A stretch of DNA of 64,000 nt from Temnothorax longispinosus (Eukaryota > Arthropoda > Insecta > Hymenoptera > Formicidae), in NCBI RefSeq assembly GCF_030848805.1, contig NC_092360.1, forward strand, positions 23,601,701 through 23,665,700. Reading direction: 5' to 3'. Shown here one piece after another: positions 13,778 through 27,078 of this stretch. The notes below the pieces were generated by a model that made no database searches, had not been told where the DNA came from, and saw only the letters and a list, made by a program, of their open reading frames with translations. How positions within the stretch are numbered: the first letter of the stretch is position 1; each line of letters opens with the position of its first letter. The position numbers and the translations under genes were made by a program.

Positions 13778-14965
13778 TGAGTGCGAAAGTGAGATATTAC
13801 GGAGAAATCATAATAACGAAAATTTCATGAAGATATTGAATTAAAATTCTTTGTAATGATCATTTGTATACGTTATAAGCACTTTAATAACGATAATTAA
13901 ATATGTATGTTAGTAGATATGCAAAAAAAAGATAACGAGAAAGAAAGAGATCCTTTCTATGGTATTTAATCCAATTTTTTTTAATTTTTAAAAGTATTAT
14001 TAATTCGCAAATTTTTATTAGTTTATAGATTAGAATTATCTTGTTAAATGTCCATTTTCTGCATCTTTCTTATCTTAAATATGTGTTTTAAGATTTAAAC
14101 CATATTATTTTGTTTAATTTTTAAATTAAATTTAAGAAAACGTTATTAAATAATATGCTCAAATAATACTACATAACATTGAATAACATTGTTAGAATTA
14201 TTAATTGTATACAGATGGAATCTTAAAGGTATCCAAAATATTTTTAGAAGCGAAATTTTTTTTAAATATATTCGAGACATTTTGTAATTACTTAATTAGT
14301 GATTTTATTTCCTTGTTTTGTGAATTATTGTGGTAGTAGATAACTCTATTTTATTTCGAATAAGTAATACGACATTATTTCCTCAGTACTTTTTATAAGA
14401 TCTGCTTCCTTGCGAATGGCAACGGTATCGCTTGAATAAAGAAAAAGGTGATATACCCACGCGAAAACGGGGTTGACCCGATTCCGCAGTGGAAACAGTA
14501 GATCAACTCGATCAGCCGCTCTTACGTGCCCCATTCTTTTCCTCAGTCGGTCTCCGAGCGAAAACTATCCGATAAAATAATATCGAGTCAAAGTCTTCTT
14601 TCTCTTTTTATCGAGTCGACACAACCCGAGCTACACAGTGTGTCCCCTCGTGACCTCTTACAAAACGTCCTAGAATTTTTTTTCCAAGTACAGATTGTTC
14701 GACGTTCGACGAATTTGAAATTCTCTTTTTGCTTAATAAGAAGTTAATAAAAGTAATATTTTGTACACTTTTTTAACCTATAATATTATAAATGTAACGT
14801 TATAATTTCTTTTAAAAGTAATTTCTTTTTAAGTTTAGTCAAAATTAACGGAAAATACTGTTCTTTTACTTATCTTTTTTTTTTTTAAGCACGATTTATA
14901 ATTTATGCTGTCTGATTTCTGATCTATTTATAGCATTTATTAAGTCTAATTTTTATACTGTAGAG

Positions 14966-15005
14966 CAGGGTTTCTCTAACTTTTTTCACTTGCGATCTTT
15001 GGAAT
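14966..15005 (+). mobile_element. Possible hAT-like terminus fragment
   Basis: CAGGGTTTCTCTAACTTTTT resembles the CAGGGGTTCTCAAACTTTTT type of hAT terminal inverted repeat. I did not find a matching opposite end nearby; the mariner-like element starts about 220 bp downstream. The match is short and may be chance. Confidence 0.3.
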
Positions 15006-15229
15006 CGGAATGGATGTGATTGCTTAATATTGACACAATAACTCAAATCTGATTTAAGATTCGTCACTGCTAGTCTCATAGCATATCGATGTTCTTAAGA
15101 TTTGCCAAAAGCCATGAGATAAACATTTTGTTTAAAAAAAAATTACAAATTTAATTTAAACAGTAACAGATTTTTTTTAAGTGCGTAACAAACATTTCTT
15201 TTAAATCTAAAATTCAATATAACAAAATA

Positions 15230-16527
15230 TAGGGTGATTCTAAATTATCGTCGGAGTTTCCGTGGCCTATAATTTTTAAACCGAAAACAAAATAAAACTG
15301 CTTACAGAAGATGAAAAAAATGTAACTTAAATAGTTCTATTTGACAACGCTGTACTCGCTGCATTGATTTCTGGGAAATAATATAACGTCATACTTCAAA
15401 ATGGCAACTGTTTAAAAGAAAGCAATGTACTTTGGTTTTTCGAAACAAAGTCCGTTATCACAATGCATTGTCGTTACAGATTATCAGTATAGAAAAAGTC
15501 CACTTTCAGATAATGCTATCCGACGTTGGTTAAAGTAATTTCAACGGACTGGTAGTGTTCAGCACCAAAAAGAGCGGAAAGACCGAAGTGCTCGCACTTC
15601 GTAGAAAGATGTTGATCGAATCCAGGAAGCGTTTTCTCGAAGTCTACAAAAATCATCTGGACGATCTTTTTTGCAGTTAGGTATACTACAAACCACAAGT
15701 GACTGTTTGGGGATAGTTGTTCATAATCGCCTTCAACTTTGTGCCTATAAACTGCAGATTGTGCAAGCTTTACAGCCGGACGATAAGCTCCGCCGCGCCG
15801 TTTCCAATTTGCCCAAGACATTTTGTCAAAAGTCAAAGCTGATAAAAATTACCTTCGAAGATGGAGATTTAGTGATGAAACAATGTTTTACGTATCAAAA
15901 AGGGTAAATCGTCATAACTACAGAATATAGAGAATGTCAGAATATCAGAAAACCCTCACACCATTCGAATATTCGAAAGAGATAGTCCAAAAGTGAATAT
16001 CTGATGTGTTTTGTCATATTCGGAAGTTTTGGGTTCTTTTTTCTCTGCAAAAAACAGCAGGGACATATCTATCTGGATAGTGTTATCCCAGTTGGAAAAT
16101 CATCAGCCAAATGTGGTGTTTCAGCAAGAAGACACACCATCACATCCTTATTGTCCGAAAATTTCTTGACATGCATTACTGGGCGCTGGGTTGGGCGTGG
16201 TGGACCGATTTCGTAGCTTCCTTTCTGACCCTATATTACGTCGCTTGATTTTTTCCTGTGAGGAAGGACATTGTTTACAACACCTTTGTGATCTCCCTTG
16301 ATAAAAGGGAGACAGAAACAGTTACACCGCAAATGCTGGAGGACATTTGGAGAGAAATTAATTATCGTTTGGGAATCTTACGAAAGGCGCGCATGTTCAA
16401 TTTGTTTAGCATTCTGCAGTATTGATTTTATAAATAATAAAACTTTTTGAGTAACATATTCTGTAAGTAGTTTTGTTGTTTCTGGTTTGAAAATTATAAG
16501 CCTCGACAATAATTTAGAATCATCCTG
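15230..16527 (+). mobile_element. Degenerate Tc1/mariner-superfamily element with TIRs
   Basis: A 1.3-kb element is flanked by TA on both sides (15228-15229 and 16528-16529), the expected target duplication. The left end starts TAGGGTGATTCTAAATTATC. The reverse complement of the right end starts CAGGATGATTCTAAATTATT. The similarity continues about 55 bp inward (through TATAATTTT..AAACC). Length, ends and target site fit a mariner-like element of the IS630-Tc1-mariner superfamily. It carries one decayed transposase gene. Confidence 0.93.
15401..16409 (+). pseudogene. Mariner-like transposase pseudogene (DUF4817-type N-terminus)
   Basis: The start is at 15401 (M-A-T-V, then an in-frame stop). 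Fragments recognisable from the family occur in order but in different frames: SPLSDNAIRRWLK (15497-15535) and F-Q-R-T-G-S-V from the helix-turn-helix region; DVDRIQEAFSRS, LQLGI.QTT and HNRLQLCAYKLQIVQALQPDDK (15608-15786); HIYLDSVI (from about 16060); GRWVGRGGPIS (to 16214); SLDFFL (16241-16258); and the tail WREINYRLGILRKA ending at a TAG (16407-16409). Of the catalytic triad, the QQDGAPPH motif reads QQEDTPSH, and the third acidic residue survives in SLDFF. The segment around the first Asp is not recognisable. Several stops and frameshifts make it inactive. Its ~1.0-kb length is near that of an intact ~350-residue transposase, so the decay is mostly by point changes and small indels. Confidence 0.93.
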
Positions 16528-16529
16528 TA

Positions 16530-17440
16530 TGTTACTAACGACCCTTTTGAACTGTGTTGCGGTTATAATAACATACAATTTATTACTCATTCTGACTCAA
16601 TTTTCGAGTTTCCAATGATGAATAATCTCGAGTCTTCATAATGAGTGTGTGTCGAAGTTTCCAAGGTATTACAATCCATTATAAGTCTCATGGTGTTTAT
16701 TACGAAAAAATGAAAGAATCAGGTTAGGTTTTATTTATTGAAAATATATTACAAAGATCGTCAAAAAAATTAATGAATACTATTGAGACATTTTACAAGA
16801 TATGTATAAACATCATAAAGAGTAGATTTTTATATAAAGAAAAAACTTAGTTAACTAATTAGTTATGTAAATAATATTTGTAAATGTTTCCATTACCGAT
16901 AATATTTACTTCTTGAGGGAGTCGCAATTCCCTAGCTGAAAAGTCCTGCTTTATAGAGCATTCTGCGAATACACAGAAAGCGGGATTTAAAAGCCGTAAA
17001 ACGAAGAAGCGGGAGTTTAGTATGTTTGACTAGGTTGCGTCTCTCGAAAATCAAAAAACAAAGTATACTCGGGTTCGCTAACTGGATGTGGACTTGTGAA
17101 GAAGCTTGTTGCTGGTAAAAGATTCGTCTTCCAATCCGGTGTTTGTCTCAATGAGACAGAGTGTGTATGCGGTGGAGCATACGAGATCACCGGAAAGAGG
17201 AACGGTGGAGCGTTGTCGAGGCGAGGAGGCAAAGCGCGAAATATAAGTAGGGCGTTGTCGGGGAGAGAGAGAAAAGAGAGTGTGGAAGTGGAGTACGACA
17301 AAACCTCAATCCCTTTAATGGAGACAAATCCCCCTCTGCGCGCGACCCCCTACGACGTGCCGGCAGACAATTTGTAAGAGTATATCCCACCCACCCTGAT
17401 ATTAGTACTTCGCGACCGGGGGTGGCTCGGGTAGCCAATC
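16530..17440. other. Intronic DNA with a GC-richer, purine-rich segment
   Basis: 16530-17010 is AT-rich with no recognised feature. 17090-17400 is GC-richer and purine-biased on the + strand (GGGGAGAGAGAGAAAAGAGAG near 17260). It is open on both strands but yields no recognisable protein. Confidence 0.4.
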
Positions 17441-17445
17441 ATCCA

Positions 17446-17712
17446 CCGACCTCTTTCTCACCTCCCTTACTCATCTTCTCTTCCCGCTCTTTCTCACCTG
17501 CATTCCATCCTTTCTTTGACTTCTTTCTCATTTTTTTCTCTATTTTTCTCTTTTTTCCATTTTTCTTTTACTCTCTTATTTATCCTCTTTCTTCTTCTTT
17601 CCACTCTTTCTTTTGTAATTTCCATTTTACTTTCGCTTCTTTTTTTCTCCTTATCATTTCTTATATTCTTCCTTTGCATTCTTTTTGTCTATTTAGTCTT
17701 GTTCGTTTTTTT
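17446..17712 (+). repeat. Long C/T-rich (polypyrimidine) tract
   Basis: For about 265 bp the + strand is almost entirely T and C (TTTCTC, CTTTCTT words). It lies directly after a purine-biased stretch. Open frames here encode only F/S/L-rich low-complexity peptides and are artefacts of the composition. Confidence 0.85.
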
Positions 17713-17799
17713 TTCTTTCTACGTAAATTCGACTCTATCTCACTTATCACGCCGCTCACTGGCGAAATTATAAAATTAACGAGTAGCATCCATCACGGG

Positions 17800-20530
17800 G
17801 TATAATACGAAACATTAAGCTAGTTGCCTCCGTGAAACCAAATTTTCGTGGATCGTTCAATCTTGATTAAAATCAAACTCTCCGCGCGAGCTTGTGTGTC
17901 AATCTTTACAATTCCACATTTAATCTAATCTATATAATACTTTTGGCAAATTTTACGCTTTTTTCCCTTTAAAACTTCAAATTAAGACAATTATTTTCTA
18001 TTTTACTATTTATATTTGTCAACTTTTGGCCGATTGCAGCTGTGAGAAATTTTTTTTTTTACATCTGAGATATACAAAGGTTAAACTTTTTTATCACTGT
18101 CACGCGAACAAAAGCTTTCGTCGCTTCCATTATCGCGTCGTGTGTCTAAGCAAAACTTCTTCGTGTCACAGAAATAATTAATCATTTGCGAAAGCACTCG
18201 ACGCCACAGCGCACACATACAAACACACACACAAGGCTTTTAATAATTCCGATGTATTCCGGTAAGATGGCTCATCGCGATAAATCGTTATTAATCGACG
18301 CGCGGCTTTCTCAAAGAAACCGATTCGCTGAATGCAACAAAAACTTTGTCGTCTCCGCGAAGGTGGTTCTTTGAGGTTCTGCACTTTAGAACATACGTTC
18401 ATCAAATATCGGTTGACTTGAATGGGTGGTTGAATGGTTTCTGAAGATGACTTTGAACACGGTGACGAAGATAATCCTTTAAAGGATCCTAAAGTAGGTT
18501 CCCTGAAAGTCCTTTAACGTGACGCTTCGCTTCGTGGTTGTAAGCGGACTCGATGATTGGTCACCGGACAGGAAGTCGATAGTTAGGGTTTGAGTTTGCT
18601 GGCATTGTGGATATAGGGGGGTTAAAATGGCATCAACGCGGTTAGATCGTAGCATCCGTTACAAGATATTCCCATTTTGCAGCTATATTAAATACAGGTA
18701 TCCCTTTTTTCAGTCGCAATTATTTGCCGTATCTGCATAATAATTAAAACGCCAATGTACAGACACGTGTAAATTCAAAACTGTTCCGAAAAATCTGGAA
18801 TGATACGAAGATAGTATTCTTCTTTCTGACGATTACATAAATCCAAGCGAAGAAGCGGATACGTTATTAAAACCAAGTTTTATACTCTTTAATCTTGCTA
18901 ACTTTGGTGTAATAAGAACAAATCATTGTGACAGGGTGTTTTTATATAACACCAGAAGCCCAAGCCAGACGTGGCCCTTGCGGACTACTCAATCATCCCT
19001 CTTAATCCCGGACTAAGGTCTAAAGGACTAAAGGTAATCAAGATAAACTACTGTCCTGAGGGAATTTGAACCTCCAGTTGCTCGAGAGGACATCGAAGTA
19101 ATTAATTCGTATCTTTTGCCTCTTATCGCGTGGCGTCGTCTCCCGGATGAAATATCCTGTAAAATGATTCTTTGCTCGTCGTTGTAAGACGAGATTACGA
19201 TATAACGACATTTTCAATTAGCAAAGTTCTCCGGTCGGATGCCTTAACGATTAATTCAGGACGACCCCCAATGTCTCAGACAATAAAAATCACAGCGTAT
19301 CAATTCGCCAGAATTAATCCTTTAAGTATAGGCATTCGTAGAGTCGTAGAATCTGCAATAGCCTATCATCGTTATCATTAAAAACAGATATCAAAAATAG
19401 AATAAGACATATGTTGCCATTCTTAAACATTATTTTTGCGATATATTTATCTATGTTTTTTTAAATCTCTTGAAAATGCTGCAGTTGGTTTCGCCATATA
19501 TTATTTCACGAAGCGTTGTGCAGCATAGCGCTAAATGGAGTAATCCGCGCTATTAAAAGTAATGTCTTCAAATCGTTGAGCGAAATATCGTGGATATAGA
19601 ATAAAAACTTTCAAACTAAGTGCTGTCTTCCGCGCATTCGAAAAACTATTGAATTGCGATAGAATTATTCAACCTCTCAAACTTGATTTTTTCGCCGTCA
19701 GTCTGCTCGGCTTTTTGTCAAAGTATCGTCCCTGGCTCGCGTGTTCCAGTGTTCCAAGCCACATGTCCCACTTTTTATCAAAGTGCAGCGCGATTGGTGA
19801 GGCACCGGAACTGTACGTGGACCGTAAAATTATATGACATTAATGCGACCGATATACGAGGTGCGCGCACGTAAAACTCGTCCTCCGACACGGGATATTT
19901 TCCTACCTTACCACTCTCACGTGTACATCGCGCTGTGCAGCTATTCGCCCATTTCTAACATCGTAAGAGGCCATTTTAAACGTCAGCTTCATAGAACATA
20001 AATACATCGCCCGATCACATAACCTGGAAGTGGCGTGTTTATAAAACAAACAACATACATCACCTAAACGGCGAAGCTATATAACAGTCAATATAAACAA
20101 AAGCAGTAGAAAAATATTTCAAAAACATGGAACTATAAATCTAAATTGTTTAAAAATACAATAGAGAATAAGTCAGAAACGTAAAGTTTGTGAATGGTAC
20201 AAAATAATATTAATACAATACATCTCTATTAAGATTTTCTAGAATTTACTCTCATCGAAATAATGAAAGTGCTTTAGATTTTTCTCGTAAAATAATAGAT
20301 ATATATTATAGAGGAAATAAGATGCAAATTATACTTCAAGTAATATTTATTGGACGTACATATATATATACACAAAAAGAAGAGAAGTATTTTTTCAATT
20401 TTTACACATTTGGAAGTACAATTAGCAAATAATTACTTTCAAGTGAATAATTAATTACTCGCTATTAAAAAAGAAAAGCGATGCTCATCAGCTGCGCAAA
20501 ATACTATAGCGAAGCAATGTTCTAGATCTG
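17800..20530. other. Mixed intronic DNA, nothing recognised
   Basis: AT-rich stretches alternate with moderately GC-rich patches near 18110-18380, 18960-19270 and 19620-20040. I saw no protein similarity and no complete RNA gene. Confidence 0.4.
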
Positions 20531-20539
20531 CCAGTAACT

Positions 20540-21700
20540 TTCATTGGCCCGTTGGTGATTGCGTGCCGTAGATTATTCTCAACGGTGCTTAATGCGCTCG
20601 TGTCCCGCAGAAATTACATCCCCGTACCGATGTGACCGATGCGATGCGCGCGCGGGTAAATGCATAAAACCCCGCGCTCTCGGCACGGCATGTTTAAACC
20701 GCGCCACGAGATGTTTTTGTCCAGCTGTATTCGAAACAATTGCGCGGTGTAAAAGTACTCCAGAATTTATCGCGCGACACCGATATTTATTTGTCGTGCA
20801 TACCGTATTATACGATAAACGGAATGTCAAAGCGGCTAAAAATTGAATTGATTGCAATTCATTATTTGTGTGATTACGTTAGAATTATATATCTTTATAC
20901 GTTCCTAATTAATTTTTTGTAGCTTACGCTTTTGTGCTTACGCTCGTTTATTTTAATTTACGTAGAATAATAGGAATTACAAGAGAGAGTTTGGTATCGT
21001 TTGCGTGTTCTCTCGTAACGGACTAAATTAAACAAAGAAAAATTCTTCGATTTCGCATCCTAGCTACTAGAATTGCTCTCGTTATACGGCACAATTGCGC
21101 TTAGTACACGCCGATGGAATATAGTGAGTCGGTTTACTCGATTAATGCGTGGCGCTTACACTCGTCGGCATATGGCCCCGAATCGACACGTTCCGTGTGC
21201 CCGACAAAGACGGATTCTTTTTAATTTCGCGGTTCGGACTCGTGTCGCAAACGGTCACAGCCGAGAGCGGGACGCACCGCAGGAATTCATGGTACGTTAG
21301 AAAATCCCTGGTGGGATTACGAAGCTTGACGAAGAAGAACGGCGGTCGGCGAGGGCGAAGGCGAGACAGCCGACTGGCTGGTTGGCCGACTGGCTGGCTG
21401 GCCGTGGCGCAAGTGGAAATTCCTGGTGGCGAGGCTATCCTGGCGAGGATATTTATATTCCTGGCACCTATCCCCCTGTAAATCCCTGGCCGGCAATTAG
21501 GGCTCTCGGCCTACCGGCAGTCTCGTCTCATCTCGTCTCCGCTCTCACGCTGTCTCGTGTTGTCCCGCGCGTGGCTTTCTTGTCCGTCCAGGTTCCCGAG
21601 CTGCAAGCTCTACTCGGTGGTCGTTAACGCGAGCTATCGTTACCCAGGGTGGCGGGTGGCTCGTCCTACATGTAGCTCCTGACTCCCGACTGTGCCCTCC
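20540..21700. other. Largest GC-rich, CpG-containing island of the intron
   Basis: Over about 1.1 kb the sequence is much richer in GC and CpG than the intron average (GCGATGCGCGCGCGGG near 20640, GGCGGTCGGCGAGGGCG near 21341). Multiple frames are open on both strands, up to 110 codons, without recognisable products. It could be an alternative promoter with first exon, or a conserved regulatory block; neither is shown by the sequence alone. It contains a 16-nt tandem repeat at 21371-21402. Confidence 0.4.
21371..21402 (+). repeat. 16-nt tandem repeat
   Basis: CGACTGGCTGGTTGGC is followed directly by CGACTGGCTGGCTGGC, with one difference. Related CTGGCGAGG/CTGGTGGCGAGG words follow within 60 bp. 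Confidence 0.85.
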
Positions 21701-21966
21701 TCAACTGCCCGTCCTCCTGTCGTGATCGTTAACCATCCCTTGGTCGCCGCAAAATGCGGTCAAATTATCCACTCCTGCGCCGTTGCTGCATCGTGGTATA
21801 ATGTCAGATTCGTCACTCGATTTCTGCCCTCGATAAATCACGGCCGTTAAGCCGCGTGCGGCCGCACGTGCGAGTAACGAGACAGCCTTTATCGCGAATC
21901 CATTTTTATTTCGGGCCTCTTGGGAAATGCAAATATAATTACTAAATAGAACCGAACCGTTTTGGA

Positions 21967-21990
21967 AGAGAGAGAGAGAGAGAGAGAGAG
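21967..21990 (+). repeat. (AG)n microsatellite
   Basis: Twelve uninterrupted AG units lie between a unique GC-rich flank and an AT-rich flank. Confidence 0.95.
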
Positions 21991-22189
21991 AATTTATTAA
22001 AATTAAGCTATTAAAAAAAGATGTTGTATAAATCATATTTATATATTTTTGCATTCTTATTAGATAATATTTTTAGCTAAGTTTGTTGGTTCATAACATT
22101 TGAGATTTTCTTCTCGAAATCTCTCCTAAAACCACTACATTTGAAAATTTTATAGCTGTCCTCATTTTCTCTTTAACCGATCCACTTCG

Positions 22190-22640
22190 TGTCCCAACAT
22201 TACGCGGACACGACTTGGCTACTCATTAACCCCCTCCCTCCCTTTATTGCCGCAAAATGTTTCCGAGTTACCGGATCTCACTGTCACCACCCTCGCTACA
22301 CGCCCCGAGCACGTTGTATGCACTTACACAAAGTGACATCAGATTTGTCACGTACGCCGTGACGAGAAGTTCCAGGGAAGTTTTGGCCGCGCGCGGTTTA
22401 TACCGCGCCGTAATTTGTTCGCGGACCACGTGTCTTTATGCCCTCAGACGGGTCAACTGCCGGCTCGTTAAAGCCCCTCACGTGCCCGTAAAATGTTACC
22501 CCGATTGTCACTACCGTCTGCGTCGCCTTTGCACGCAACGTTACGACAAACTCGGCATCTGTAGTTTACAAGCGGATAAGCCTAAGGCCGGAGTTGTTTT
22601 TTTAAACTCGCACTTGTCGTCCATTTTTTAATTAATGATG
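22190..22640. other. GC-richer island, no gene recognised
   Basis: It has a 124-codon + frame starting at 22257 with no recognisable product, and CpG-rich words (GCGCGCGGTTTATACCGCGCCG near 22389, itself a short inverted repeat). It is flanked by AT-rich DNA on both sides. Confidence 0.35.
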
Positions 22641-25600
22641 AATTAAAGAGAAGTAATGTCTGAAAAATTATCAAAAATAATCTGTTTTTTTTTTAATATG
22701 CAACACTTTATTCTTTTTATATTATTTTACAAAGTTAATCTGCAAAATATGGGTTTCATATTAATCAAATTTTATTAATAATAATTCAAAATTATCGTTA
22801 ATTTAACTGGAAAGTTGTGGTGACAGTTTGATGTACTAATGTAATTAATCATTATAATGACAATTACAAGATAACGTTACGTTTCGTACAAGATAAAACG
22901 TATCGCATTACGGGGTAATGAACAAATAACGGAATACGCGTGCCTGTGAGAGAATCGCCTGTGTCGCTTGTAATAATCCTTCGCGTTAAGTCTTATCTCG
23001 CGATGTCTTAACTTTAACATAGAAGCGAGCTCATGGAATCACGCGACGAGATATCTTTCCGCTCGTAAAACAAAACGCGATACCGGCTTTTGCGAGAGGA
23101 ATGGGTGTTATTTAAATTTCTCGGACGCGTTGAAAACTCGTGGAAATAGAAGAGCCGCGAAGATCCATTATTCGTTAGTCATTCTTATGAATTCATATCC
23201 GTCGGCAATGAGGGCCGGAAAATACGATAACACACGGTTACCTTCCCTCGTCCGTCTCTTTCTTTCTCTGTCTCTCTCTCTCTCAAGTCGATTCCTCTTA
23301 TCCCTAGCTGCTAGCAAGAAATTATGCGCGATCTCCGCCGTTATGTCCTTTTAATGGAATTAAAGTGCGCTAAACGGCACGTGAAATCGGGCGGCCTTTA
23401 CCGTCCCGAGACGGTGCGGCACGGTTTTATCGCGCATCGAAGCGTGAGAGGTGCATGCGGCCGCTCTCGCGATAAGAGGAGTCTAATACGTGAGCCGGGA
23501 GTCGACACCGAAGTGGCTTCGAGAGGCGCACGGGTGCGCGCTCGAGAATCAGTTTGTAGTTCTTCTTTCCTCCTTTTTTATCAGCACTGTGATCGGCGTA
23601 CGTCGTCGTTTTACAACGCTTTACGGTGCTTCACGGTAACCAATCTCTATGATTATTGAAATTTGTTCGTTATCAAATAGTTAATTATATTTTTTCCGAC
23701 AATGAACACATTTTTTTGTGAATGCAGAATCACACAATTCTTGAGCTAAACATTTATTTGATATTGAATTATGGACATGCTTAATATTGGAATAGACTAA
23801 CAATTAGATTTTAAGTGTGCGTGGGTTTTATTAGCAAAATATTTAATGACCAAAATTATAAAATATATAGCTACGAATGAACGAATTTTTACTAAAAGCT
23901 AGAAAATAATATGGCATATTTAAAGCTCTACGTATAGTAATAATTGCGTTAATTACAAAACGTACAAAGAAAGAAGGATATATTTCTTACAAAGAATTTT
24001 ATAACATGCGTTCAACTAGCTTTTTGCATATGCATCTACTTTTTCCGGAGAAAACGCTTTTGTTTCACGATTTTATCCAATAGTTTTAATTTAAAATAAT
24101 CCCCATTTCATACAATCATTATTTATTCATTTTTGCACGCTATTTCAGAGTAATAATTTAGTAAGTTATATAGAAACAAAATATACAGAGAGATATCTGG
24201 TATTATCGCATATGTTTATTCGTGACATCCTCCCGGGGAACTTCTAGTGCAAAATTCTGCATAGAAGATGGGATTAAAAGTCTGCTGCCAGCTCGTCCGT
24301 CGGACTGCCGGTTCTCGTAAAGATCCTCAATCGCGTTTTTCTATTACACGCATATTTCAAGAACTTATGATCCGAGAAAATCCCTTCGCGAGAACTTTGA
24401 ACTTCACGAACGCGACTATAAATTCAGGCGAGGATCTTCTCATCTATTACTTCAAGATGATACTTTAAAAAGTCACGAAGCCACTCGTTATCTCTCGAGG
24501 GGCGCGTTTTCCCGTTTGGTTTTTAATTCCGAGACTTCGTAAAGATTTTGCTGAGGCTACAGCCTAATCAATGAGAAAACATAGATCATGGACTTGACAA
24601 AAAGTGGAAATGAATTGAAAGAAAATGGTACACACATATGAACTAAACAGGGAGGGGTATATCTGAACATTATAAATTTTTATTGTAGGCAGTGTATATA
24701 GGCAATTATTTATCATTGCATTTATAATCCTTGATTTGCTCAATTCTTTTATGTTTTATATTAAATTATTATTTAATTGTGATATTAAGAGACACGATGA
24801 AAAGCTCTACGTGTAAAAAAGGATTTCGAGTGAATCGTGGAATATTATTTTAAAAATAATATGAATATAATAATACGTATATATGATGGTAATAGAATAG
24901 ATTGTTGAAATTTATTGAATTATTGAAAATAGAAAATAAATTGACTTTTCAAAACAATTGACTTTATCGATCTCAGCAGTGATTCTCCATTATCCGTTAT
25001 TCTCTCTCGTGCCGTTTACCTTCGCATCCTTTTGTCAATGGTTGAAGTTAATAGTACTTATGGGTACTGGAGATATACGCTAAATGGTACGCGTGTTTAT
25101 TTACGGGACTGTGCTTAAGAGCAATTTATTTTCTCTTGAAAAGGGCCGGTCTATCCCTTGTATAGGGAATGTCTCATAAATCACGATATAAATCAATTAT
25201 GCTCTACAAAGCCGCTGCGAAACGCTGAAATTTATGGTGGTTTTGGTAATTCGAAGACCGTATTTTCACACTGTATCCCGACGTCATTAAAATTGTCATT
25301 GCTCAATAATTAAATGTGTTTCTAAAAGAGAAACTTGCAAAATAGAGCAATTCTTAAGATATTTCTAACACTTTATATACACTACTCATAATTAGATTTT
25401 ATAATAATTCCAATGATGTTGCAGTCATATTTTTATTTTTATTAATAAAGATATCTACAGTTTAATAATTAATGTAACAACGCCGAACAAAGGCATATAA
25501 TCATGTATTTGAATTAGTTATGACTTATTACCATGCATTTTTGAATCCGAGAGAAAATTTACATTTGTACAAAACATTAAAATATTATTTGGTGGATAAT

Positions 25601-26400
25601 GTCGAAATAATTTAGCAATGTTCGAGTAAAAGTGGAAACATATATTTAATAAACTTGACAGTTATTTCTTTATGATATAAAATATTAATTAATAGTACTT
25701 TATTTAATAAATTTAGCTGAATTAATTTTTCGTAATAGCTATTTAAAATTAAATAGGTATATGAAATATTATAAAAAATCTTATTTTTTAATTAATTTTA
25801 AATAGCTCATGTATAATTAGTATTTTTATGTTTAAGACAAACTTTTGAGAAATCTGACACAGTAAAGTTTAAGTATGAAATGAATTTTTGTCATTGTTAA
25901 TAAATAATTTCAAATTTCCAGATTTATCAGAAAAAATATCCGCATTTGCAAATTGATGCAAATTCTGCGAATTATTTTGTACAATGAACGCAACTAATGC
26001 GATTATGCGCGCGATTGGCAATTGCCTCAGGTATGGCGGTGGAACAAAAATTACTGTCGTTGTAGCACGAAATGATTTATCGCTCCGTTGTTACATTACT
26101 GTCGTTCAACGCATCTGATCGTTACGCAGCGTTACGTTAGTTGGGTTCGATCAGCAATGTAGATCGCGAATGACTGTCACTGCAGTTGCAGCGGATGATA
26201 TGGTCGGTTGGAGAAATCATAATTGCTCGCGAGAGAATGAAAATACGCGTGTCATAATAACACGTTGCAGCGTACCATAAATTATACTCTCGAATTATGG
26301 TAATACGCCTTTAAAAATCTGTGGTTATTATAGTCGAAAGCACACGCGCATTCTCGAAACAAGAATTGATGAAAACGATGGAACATAATGAAACGAGTCG
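22640..26400. other. AT-rich intronic DNA with one CpG-richer patch and a (TC)n run
   Basis: A CpG-richer patch spans about 22980-23640, with (TC)n at 23271-23284. A smaller patch lies at 24230-24560. The remainder is AT-rich and closed in all frames. Nothing else was recognised. Confidence 0.4.
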
Positions 26401-26414
26401 TAGATAATCGACGA

Positions 26415-26440
26415 TTTTTTTTGTTTTTTTTTTTTTGTTT
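26415..26440 (+). repeat. Poly-T tract
   Basis: T runs are broken by two G residues over about 26 bp. A retroposon tail on the minus strand is possible, but no retroposon body was recognised next to it. Confidence 0.7.
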
Positions 26441-27078
26441 TACTGCTATAATACACATTGAATACAGCGATACAATTTCAATTACTGTATCGTCAATTTA
26501 AAGTTTTTTAAATCCATACTTTTATCAAAATCCGATTTATCAAATTTAGCGCTTGTGAAAAATTATTTTTATTCTCATGCTTAGAAAAATGGACATATGT
26601 TTCGGATTAATATGAGATTTATATCGTCACTTTACGTAGGAAAGAGTGATAGAGGAAGAGAGAATTTGACAAAACTTTGCTAACAATGTTAATGACACGA
26701 CCTAACGACGCAGTCGACTCGGCAATCGTAATCGTAATGGACTATTATTTCTTTGACATTAAAAGCGCATTCTGTTATCGTGATCATCAAATGCGTTAGA
26801 GTAACGTGATTATATAACGGGAAATAATCGCTTTGAACTAACTGCGATCAGTCGCATTACGGTTGACGAAGGCGCGATATCGCGATGTGGCTAATGAATG
26901 AAATAAACTCGGAATAGTTTTAGCGATACAAGTGATGGCCTATCCTCGGTGTTCTCCGGTAACAGCTCGAGAAGCGTCCATTGAAAAATTCCATGCATAC
27001 GCGATCAAGAGGTGCACAGCAATAGTGTGAAATGGTAGCCGCTTGTTTTATCCGGCGGAAATATACATATACATAATC

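Noticed and set aside
17422..17805. 127-codon frame encoding F/S/L-rich 'membrane-like' peptide
   Set aside because: It is a direct translation of a polypyrimidine tract, so the hydrophobicity is not evidence of a membrane protein.
19035..19095. tRNA-like T-arm on the minus strand (GGTTCAAATTCCC)
   Set aside because: Only the T-arm resembles a tRNA; no D-arm, anticodon arm or full-length acceptor stem can be folded around it.
24846..24866. Short AT-rich palindrome (ATATTATTTTAAAAATAATAT)
   Set aside because: Palindromes of this size are expected by chance in DNA of this AT content.
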